Of a DNA stretch of 64,000 nt, positions 55,866 through 64,000 are shown piece after piece (position 1 is the first letter of the stretch; every line of letters starts with the position of its first letter). The notes under the pieces are model-generated. The model was not told where the DNA came from and searched no databases. It worked only from the letters and a program-made list of their open reading frames with translations. The position numbers and the translations under genes were made by a program. Location: NCBI GenBank assembly GCA_020091685.1, contig CM034605.1, forward strand, positions 14,976,635 to 15,040,634. Direction: 5' to 3'. This stretch comes from Lutjanus erythropterus (lineage: Eukaryota; Chordata; Actinopteri; Lutjaniformes; Lutjanidae).

Positions 55866-56402
55866 CTATCCTCCAGCTGACTCCACAGCAGATGCATCCC
55901 AGACAATAGTGGGAAACTGAACAGTTGATGACAAACCTGTGCAGCCTCGGGGGAAATCATTGCATTAAGTATGTAGGACAACCAGGCTTTCTTATTAATT
56001 AAAGCAGGTCATTAAGCATTAAGCTGTCTTTTTTTCCTCAATAATCATTGGATTAATTAGGCATCGAGGGAGAAACGAGATAAAGAGTGCACAACATGTC
56101 TGTCCAATGAGGCATTTTACATCTTTTTGATGGCGGTAATGATGATATAAATGAGTAACAGTCAGGTTTACATGAAGGTTTTGGAGTAAGACATTTTGTT
56201 TTCTGACAATTAAACATGACTTGACCCGTTGCGAATGAGATAACTTTTAATTTGAAAGAACAAAAATTCCCTGGATCAAAGCAATGTCAATATATCGGAC
56301 ACTAACACACAAGAGAACACATTAAAAAAAAAAAAAGAAACAAAACAGAATTAAAACTAGCGCAAAATATTAGAAACAATAATAAAAGCGTAATAGACTT
56401 AC

Positions 56403-56860
56403 CTTGATTTTCTGAGCGCAAACATCTTGCCTCGATCCATGCCGGAAAAAAACAACAACAATATTTCACCTGAACTGGGAGTAAACCAGTCTGTTGTTGT
56501 TGTTGCCTTCACTCTCTTCACCAACAGTTCAAAGTAACTCCATAAAGCAGAGCTGTGAGCCGGTGTGAAATGATAGTTGTTGTTGTTGTTGTGATGATGA
56601 TGATGATGGTGGTGATGATGATGTTTGCCGGGGGAATGATGGTGTGTTGACTCCCCTGATACACACTGTCAGGTACAGTAAAGGCAGACAGACACATGCA
56701 GCCGGTGCACACTGTGACTGTTGGAGAGTATTTGTGCGGGCGGGCGGTTATAAGGCTGCTGGGTTTTGTGCGCCTGCTGGTCACGTGGTCTGAGGTGTTT
56801 GAGCGCAGTAGGAAGCGCGTCCCTGAGCATCATCCACACCTATTTATACAGGAGCAGACA
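56403..56860 (-). promoter_or_regulatory. cnr1: cnr1 untranslated exon 1 and promoter
   Basis: The exon ends at 56403 with the sequence ATGTTTGCGCTCAGAAAATC just before CAAG|gtaagt. Two minus-strand TATA candidates lie upstream: TTATAA near 56748-56754 and TATAAATA at about 56842-56849, with an E-box CACGTG at 56782-56787. A trinucleotide microsatellite (ATG/TTG repeats, about 56575-56622) falls in the putative leader or its flank. The exact start is not resolved. Confidence 0.5.
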
Positions 56861-56999
56861 ACAGCTGCTGCTGCTACTGCTGCTGCAGGCAACACAAGAA
56901 AAGCCCTAACCCGTGTGTTGATTGCTTTTAATTCCTCATTATACAGCGTCCCAGTAATCATAATTATGATTGAAGCAATATTTTTTATTTTATTTTATT

Positions 57000-57120
57000 T
57001 TTTATTTTGTGAAATGCATAAATAAATAAATAAATATATGCAGAACTAAATAATTAAATACATAAATAAATGCTAAATACATCTTAGTAATGGAAAAAGC
57101 CATATTTGTGTTTTTACATG

Positions 57121-57163
<43 letters not shown>

Positions 57164-57335
57164 ATTATGTCATTTTTTATCCCTCGCTGATTTACGTACA
57201 ATATGTAGAAACATCAGTTTGGTAACCCTGGTAACTGGGTTTTGTTTGTTTGTTTGTTTGTTTGTTTGTTTGTTTCTTTCTTTCTTTCTTTCTATCTTTC
57301 TATCTTTCATCTTCTTTTTTTCTTTTTTTTCCCCC
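57000..57335. repeat. Cluster of tetranucleotide microsatellites
   Basis: (AAAT)n near 57020-57037, (TTAG)n at 57120-57164, and GTTT/CTTT runs at 57237-57330 occur within 340 bp upstream of cnr1. Confidence 0.85.
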
Positions 57336-58366
57336 ACACCAAATAGGGAAACTCTGTCCACAATACAGGACCTTGAAACAATAAATAATACAGGAATGCG
57401 CTCTGAAATGTAGTTGTAATCCTCTCTACAATATAATGACTTAGAACAAAGTGTGTCTGCATAAAAATAACACTAAAGGAAAGGATCAAGGGAAAAAAAT
57501 GAAGATATATAGTAATAGAGATACACATACACATGTTCAGTATACCTGTTTTATATGTTGCTGTGTATGAACAAATATCTATAAATTTAATTTGCAGTCA
57601 GAGAAATGTCGACTATGTTATCTTACACAGCCATATTATTGTTTTGGGTCAAAGAAATTTAGTTTTATTTGATCAATCAATCAGTTTAATCCAAATCAGT
57701 TTTATTAGCCAAGTATGTGTACAGATACAAGGAATTTGACTCTTTTTTTTTTTTGCATTTCTCTCAGTGTAGTTACATAGGAAGAAACACACCACCCAAG
57801 AACAAGGATGAGAAAGACCTTTATTTATAAGGACAACTCACATTAATTAACATTTCTGTAAATAAAGTCTTTTGTTGAGATGTTCCAAAACCAGTGAAGT
57901 GACAGATTAATAAATACAGTGTAACGCACTGTTAGATCTCTTATAAACTGTTTCATGAGGCGCCATGAAAAGTACTGTCAAAACTAATCACAGAGATTTA
58001 AAATTTGTTGTATTTAACAACTTTTCACAGCTGGGTTCTCTGATACCCCAAACAGAACTAATGTGTAATTTTGTATAACAGTTAAAATCATATTCATAAG
58101 TGATTTGTACAAAATTAAAAACTAAGTAATTAAATATCATTATGGTAAACTGGTGACTCGTTCATGGTGTGCTCCGCCTCTTACCCAGTGTCAGCTGGAA
58201 AACGCTCCAGCACCCCATGACCCCGCAGAAGATAAGCGGCTATAGATAAGTGACGGATGGATGGATATGATAAACAATATTAAGTATATTTTTGAACTGT
58301 AAAACTAAAAAAATACTATGATAATCATGCAGAACAACAATCACCTTTTGGAGAGTGATGGAAAGA
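57336..58366. repeat. Intergenic DNA with LINE/SINE 3' tails
   Basis: No gene. A stretch near 57690-57745 (tttattagccaagtatgtgt, acaaggaatttgactc) matches a fish non-LTR retroelement end. At 58145-58265, ctccgcctcttacccagtgt, cagctggaaaacgctccagc, gataagcggctatagat and a (GGAT)n tail match the 3' end shared by common fish LINEs and SINEs. Confidence 0.55.
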
Positions 58367-58590
58367 AGGGCTGCACAGTTAACTGGAATATTATCGAAAT
58401 TGCAATATGGCCAAGTGCAATATTCAAATCGCAGAGCAAGATCGCTATTTTTTGAGGAAAAATGTGTGAGAACAGCATTATAATGAAGTACTGTAGTGCT
58501 GCAGAGATGACCTGAAAAAAAAAAAAAAACGACCATTCCGGCAAATGGTATTGCAATCACAGTTTCAGTCAAAATAATCGCAGTGTGACT
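58367..58590. mobile_element. hAT-like MITE, relative of 9022-9349
   Basis: It starts agggctgcacagttaactgg and shares gtgctgcagagatga and cagtcaaaataatcgca with the copy at 9022-9349. The right terminus is lost and a poly(A) run sits inside. Confidence 0.6.
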
Positions 58591-58629
58591 TTTTTTTTTT
58601 TTACGATGTCATGTGGCCCTGGTGGAAAA

Positions 58630-58790
58630 GAAGTAAATTTACTCAAATACTGTACGTGAGTGTAAATTTGAGGTGTTTGCCGGCTACTCGAAGTGAGTAT
58701 TTCCATTTGATTCTGCTTTAAACTTCTACTCCACTTCATTTTAGAGGGAAATATTGTACTTTTTACTCCAGTAAATTTAGGTGAAAGCTA
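58630..58790 (+). repeat. Teleost MITE fragment ('acttctactccacttcattt' family)
   Basis: gtaaatttactcaaatactg, ttaaacttctactccacttc and gggaaatattgtacttttta are diagnostic of a very common fish repeat. Other copies here are 4825-5012 and the ends of 59826-60580. Confidence 0.6.
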
Positions 58791-59825
58791 TAGCTACTCA
58801 TTATTTCACACATGAAGTATTTACATAAAAATCAAACAAACCGCACACTTCAATGTATTTTTGAGCCATAAACTGAATGATAAGACTGTACCGCAATGAA
58901 ACACATCAATGCTGGTATTAATATTGATATTTCTGACCAAATTTATAAAAATCTGCATTTAATTGGTTGGTAAAAAAGGGTCAACATGACATCTAACACG
59001 TCTTCTAAATCATCCTGAAACTTGCAAGGCCAATGCTGAAATCACTTTGATCGTTTGGGATTAATCCATGAAATTAATATGAAAAGAAATGGACGTTAAC
59101 ACCCTGTAATCAGAAGCGAGTGGCCCAGTTCACTGAGCAACTCTTCCCTCACACATGCATACAGTAATAATCCACTAATACGAAACATAACTTAACACAT
59201 AACATAACATAACAACCATTGTCATAAAATGGCATCTTCCATATAACACACACAAATACAGATCACTCCCACACAGAGGTGGTTGATCCTCCATCCTCTC
59301 TCCCACACCACAAAGTAAAGACACAGGCATAAAACATAACATACCTCTCATGTTCTGGGTTATTTTCTCCAAAGCAGCACATGAACTAACCTCATTAATC
59401 CACTGAATAATATCAGGGGGATCCTCATGGGTGCACTAAGACGTGATGCATTTTTTTGGCAGCTGTAATAGCACAGCTACCAAAACCCTTTACTCTTTCA
59501 GAGGGAAGATTCAAATCTCGATCTCGATCCATCACAGGGGCAGGGAGGGGATGAATCCATCATAGAGCAGCTCAGTCTCTCAGCTGTAAATTATGCTATA
59601 AGTATGTAATTTGTAGATGCAGAGCTCACGTCTGTTATTAATGCAAACTCTCTGTGATTGCCCATTAATCTCACTCCAGTGTTCATCTGTGATCTCAGGA
59701 GTTTCAGGACAATTTCCCATTTCTTTTTTAGTGTTATTATATTAGCCTTTCAATATTTAGATAGTAAATTTGTTTGGATTGTCCTGGAGCAACAAAGACT
59801 CCAGTGGGGAGTACGTGGGTCTATC

Positions 59826-60580
59826 CAGCAGAGGTGGGAGGTAACAAAGTACTCTGTTGTACTTAAGCAGTTTCAGGTATATGTACTTTACTTGAGTATT
59901 TACCTTTACTCCCTACATTTTAACACAAACATCTGTACTTCAGTTTTAATGTATTTGAAAGGAATGAATGATTATTTTTTATTCTGTGTCATTGTACACC
60001 ACCTAAGACTGATTTCAACAACAAGACAGCAAGACAAACAACGTAAAAGATATAACAAGACAAAAACATTGTAAGAAGAAAAGATGTCAAAGTCACGTAA
60101 TGAGACAACAAAACACATAACAAAACAAAAAAGACGTAACAAAACAAACATGACGTAAAAAAGACATATCAAGATGAAAGAGACACCAAAATGTAACTTA
60201 ACAAAAAAGACATAACAAAACAAAAATGATGTAAAAGACATAATAAAACAAAAAAGAAGTTAAAACACATCAAGACAAAAAATGTAACAAGACAAAACAG
60301 ACATAGAGAGGGACTCGTCTGTGGAGAGAAGCTGAGGTTCAGTTAACTTTGCACAGAAACAAACGGTGGAAATGTCTGTCTGCAACCTTTTATTTTTGTT
60401 AGAGTACATCTTAGAACCTGTACTTTTTCACTATTACTTTATCTGTACCTCCACTTGAGTAAAGGTGGTGAGTACTTTTTCCACCAGGGAGCCTCCCCAC
60501 TTGTAACACAGTATTTTTACATTGTGGATATGCTAGTTTTACTTCAGTAAAACATCTGAATACTTCTTCCACCACTGCTT
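59826..60580. mobile_element. Non-autonomous element with A-rich tandem repeat inside
   Basis: The left end cagaggtgggaggtaacaaa and right end acttcttccaccactg form an imperfect inverted repeat of the family above. The interior (about 60000-60305) is a degenerate tandem array of units like acataacaaaacaaaaaaga, so it cannot encode a protein. Confidence 0.55.
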
Positions 60581-62559
60581 TTGGAATATGAATGCTACAG
60601 TGACCTCATGCTGGTAGTGAAATAAAAAAAGACACCATATGGTGTAATTTCATTGCAATTTTAAAGTCATAGAGCCACTAAAAGTCCATTCTGAATATCC
60701 TCCACTATTTATCTATTTATTTACTGCAGTTGGGGGTCACATGCACACACTATTTAGAGTCCTTTTCCTGTCCTGCGCAGCTGCACAATTATTTCCACTA
60801 TGCACTCCCAGCAGAGCTATCTCCCAAATTACATGTATCTTGTTGTGGAAAATACATGACATTTGGCGATGCAACATCATGAGAAAACAATGAAAGGCAT
60901 TGCACATGCCAGTGCCTCCAGTTTTGGCAGAACAGAAGAGGCTGAGGAGTCATCCAACTAATTACTGAACACTTGTTATGCTGCGCTTGAAGCAGATTCA
61001 AGCAGCCATTGATCACTTGTGTGGTAGAGAAGAATATCCAATATGTACGTTTTTATGAAGATAGTGCACACAGACGGACAGTAATGTATAATTAATTCAG
61101 ATATATGTAAAGTGAACTTCTGTTTCATTCACTCTTTGATGTTTTGCTTTTGATCAGGATGAAGTTTTGCTGTGCTTTTGGGCTTGAAAGCAGCATCTAT
61201 CATCTCTCAAAGCAAGGGGGGCAGAGCAATCAACAATCCACATCCATCATAATAATTATCATCAATATTTCAGTGTCATTCTCACCAAAGCACCCGCAAG
61301 AGAGACAAAGCTGTCTGCAATGACAAAAGGCATCTATACGACTGTAACAGCCACTTGTCAATTTTTCTAAATCCTCTTCCACCATGTGGGCCGTGCAGTT
61401 ATGGGAGGCTGCTGCTTTTGTTTCACGCCCATCTGTCTTTTGGTGGCTGAATTTTGCAAGTGATTTACAGTGATTGATTTTTCTGTTTTTTTGTTTTTTT
61501 AACAGGATTCCTCATGAAAAAGCGCCATAATGCATCTCATTTAATATCGATCCTTCTCCGTTTACAGTCGGTTGCTATTTGAGTTGCTGCCTACATTATG
61601 AAATCATTACTTTCAGTCCACACAGGCTGCAAACCCTCCAAAATAGACACGTTCAATCACATAAAAATGTGAATTAAAGTATATTTTTATGCCATTCTGA
61701 GGGAGAAGTGACTTATTTTGTGAAATCAGAAAGAAAGAAGCATTTTGGCGATCAAAATGCACTCGTCACACACACAGCACGTTGCAAGACGAGACTCTAA
61801 AACGCAGGCTGTCTGTCCCTGATGTGTTTGTGTCGAGAGGTTGGAAGATGGGAGAGAGTGGGAAGGGAGGGAGGGAGGGATGGAGGAAAAGATGCATAAA
61901 TAGAGAAGGGGAGGAGGTTGTGGCTGAACACTGACAGCTCTTAACAGTTTCCTAATCTGCCACTTCTAAATTCTGTTCCTCCCCAGCTGGAGACACTTCA
62001 TGTTGTAGCCAAGGTGGCACAGCAGAATGAGACCGAGCTCAATCCAAATCAGTGCAGCAATGAGGAAAAAAAGCCCCAAATATAATGTTCTCATGTGCAT
62101 CATCACCTATCATCAGTCATCAGCCGCCTGCATCCTCATTAGTCACTCCATCAAACAATTAGATATGTCAACCTGGCTTCATTAAGCGAATCAAAGGTGT
62201 TTGTTGATCCGTTTCCTAAAGATGTTTAATTTAACAAACCGTTCCACACCCAGGAAACATCATCAGAGCGATAAACAGGCAGAGAAGTTAAGTGCGGAAG
62301 TTCCCCCCGTCACATTCCTCTCCTGCATCGGATTCTCAGGACAGATCTTCCTCGCGGGGAGTAACAGCACAGCAGCGAGGATGAAAAAGTTGTGACTTGA
62401 CACCTTCTGTGACTAAGTTTCCTTCTGGATACAAAAAGAGATTGACTGCCTTGATCAAAAAAACACACAAACAAAAAAAAAGAAAATAAAAAAATACCAG
62501 TATAAAAGGACAGATGATTCATTTTCTCAGCATATTAAATAAATAAGATGAGTAATGTA
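60581..62559. other. Intergenic DNA upstream of cnr1
   Basis: Two kilobases without a recognised gene, RNA or complete repeat. A short GGGA-rich run lies at about 61865-61890. Open frames here are short and have no recognised similarity. Confidence 0.6.
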
Positions 62560-63790
62560 CACTGAGTAATAATATAAATGCAACCCTTTTGTTTTTGCTC
62601 CCATTTTTCATGAGTTGAAGTAAAACATTTTGTTCACCAGTTTGTTCAAATGTGAAGATAATCCATTCACCTGACAGATGTGGCCTGCAGAGATGCTGAT
62701 TAAACAGCATGATTACTGCACAGTTGTGCCTTCGACTGGTCACAATAAAATGTGCAGTTTTATCTTGAAATGAATATGGCTATTTCAGCGCCTATCAGTG
62801 TATCAAAGTAATTTATTATCCTCATACAACACAGGGTTATGTAACAAAACGAGAGCTGTAGTTCCTTTATGCTACACACACATACAATACAGATAATCAA
62901 TTAAAATCAGAAAAGAATAGGAAACTAAAACTTTTTTAGCAGCAACAAGATGATGATGACACTGTAGGCGACATTGTTGTCCATCAGCTGTGACTGTTTT
63001 TGCATGAAGCATCATTGATGTAAAAACACAGAGTCCTCCTCCCCTCATCCTGCTGGAGTTTTGCATGTTGCGTGTGTCTGAATGTACACTATCATACACC
63101 TGACACCGCAGCACACTGCATGTGTGACTCTCTTTGGCTCAATAAAACCCTCTTGAAACAGAACTGGTCTGGGCTGTTGTGGAGCAGGTCTCTGTGAGAT
63201 GTGAGTGCAACAGTCCTTGGTTTCCCGTTGCTTGTCCAGCCTGAGTCCCATTTTGTCTGTTTCATTTTCATGACTGGACATTGTCCAGGAGCAGCTTTAA
63301 GTCCAAGCTGGGTTAGCATGGCTCTTGTCCCAGCTCACCTCCACTCCTTCTGGGGTGGTCAGACGGTGCGTCCAGCCGATCTGGCTGGGTGTTGAAAGAG
63401 TCTGTGAGCATTGTTGATCGTCTCAGAGTCTGCTGCTCTTTAATCCAAAACCCACGCTTTCTTTTCCACTGCCCACGAGTGTATTTCTGTCATAGGCGAT
63501 ATGTGTTTCACCAATAAAGCCAAAATAAAAGTTTAAAGGAGAAAAGTAGTAAGTTGGAAGGAGCTACCAGCTGCAGCATCTACATGTACAGCCATTGCTA
63601 TAGAAAAGATACAAAAATGTCTTTCTTTCAAGATTAAACTGCACGTTTGCAATAATCCTGCTGTTTAATCAGCATCTCTATATGCCACACCTGTCAGGTG
63701 GATGGATTAGTTTGGCAAAGGAAAAGTGTTTTTGTGAACAAAATGAGTGCATAGAAAAAGGCTTAGATTTTTCACTTCAACAAATAAGAG
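62560..63790. mobile_element. Tc1-like element with long inverted repeats and foreign interior
   Basis: After a TA, the left arm reads cactgagtaataatataaat then gcaacccttttgtttttgct, as in a common fish Tc1-like element. Arms at 62641-62730 and 63635-63735 are inverted copies (dataatccat-type block; gagatgctgattaaacagca). The usual transposase is not recognised between them; about 900 bp of unrelated sequence occupies the middle. The right outer terminus is eroded near 63790. Confidence 0.65.
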
Positions 63791-64000
63791 AGAGAGAGAG
63801 AGTGTAATTCAGTGCATTGCTGTTCTATCTGATAAACATTTTAAATAAGTTGAGTGCATGAATTTCCGTTGCAAAAATAGTGTTTTTTGCTTCAGAACAG
63901 ACAAACTGAATAACAGCGTAATGGTCAGTGGGTAGAGTCCCCTTCATGCACCATTTAGTCCTATAAAGACCTTTTTTATCTCAGCAGAACACAGTGGTAA
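63791..64000. other. Right edge of window
   Basis: A short (GA)n run precedes ordinary AT-rich DNA. Nothing else is recognised. Confidence 0.5.

Larger units (their letters stand above)
53976..56402 (-). other. cnr1: cnr1 5' intron
   Basis: This GT-AG intron has its donor at 56402-56401 (CAAG|gtaagt) and acceptor before 53975. It holds a MITE (55042-55341), a hAT-like fragment (about 55630-55755), and a (GT)n microsatellite (55805-55862). No coding sequence is seen. Confidence 0.6.

Overview
This window is vertebrate nuclear DNA, most likely from a spiny-rayed (percomorph) teleost. The evidence is split genes with GT-AG introns and vertebrate-type proteins, short introns, and a dense load of fish repeats: Tc1-like and hAT transposons, TTAA-target MITEs, an L2/Rex1-like LINE tail and long GT microsatellites. 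Six protein-coding genes were recognised from their translations: syncrip (first coding exon only, minus), cga (plus), znf292 (plus), orc3 (plus), akirin2 (minus) and cnr1 (minus). From memory this is the block around human 6q14-q15 (SYNCRIP ... CGA-ZNF292 ... ORC3-AKIRIN2 ... CNR1). It is compacted here: HTR1E, the genes between human ZNF292 and ORC3 (GJB7, SMIM8, CFAP206, SLC35A1, RARS2), and SPACA1 were not seen in the corresponding gaps.

Layout. 1-2.35 kb: 5' end of syncrip, with the first coding exon, a long first intron and a non-coding exon 1. 2.35-11.1 kb: gene-poor DNA with a Tc1-like remnant and a hAT element carrying internal insertions. 11.2-13.05 kb: cga, the pituitary glycoprotein-hormone alpha subunit, four exons with a TATA promoter. 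13.05-17.1 kb: spacer with a degraded Tc1-like copy and GT/CT microsatellites. 17.15-32.57 kb: znf292, eight coding exons, the last a 6.1-kb uninterrupted exon with 16 C2H2-type fingers. 33.1-43.7 kb: orc3, 20 coding exons, with a CpG-type promoter. 44.65-48.8 kb: akirin2, five coding exons, tail-to-tail with orc3. 48.8-52.4 kb: repeat-rich DNA 3' of cnr1, with elements nested up to three deep. 52.47-56.85 kb: cnr1, one coding exon plus a 5' untranslated exon. 56.85-64 kb: no gene recognised; microsatellites, MITEs, LINE/SINE tails and a Tc1-like element.

The genes do not form a pathway. They comprise an mRNA-binding hnRNP, a hormone subunit, a zinc-finger transcription factor, a replication-origin factor, a nuclear cofactor and a GPCR, held together by conserved synteny. 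All exon joins were derived by hand from splice consensus, reading frame and remembered family sequences, and every join keeps frame. No undescribed gene system was found. The points most worth a second look are a non-conservative change in the cga cystine-knot loop, an in-frame upstream ATG in cga, upstream ORFs in cnr1, a GC-AG intron in orc3, and the nested transposon stacks. No LTR retrovirus or Polinton was recognised.
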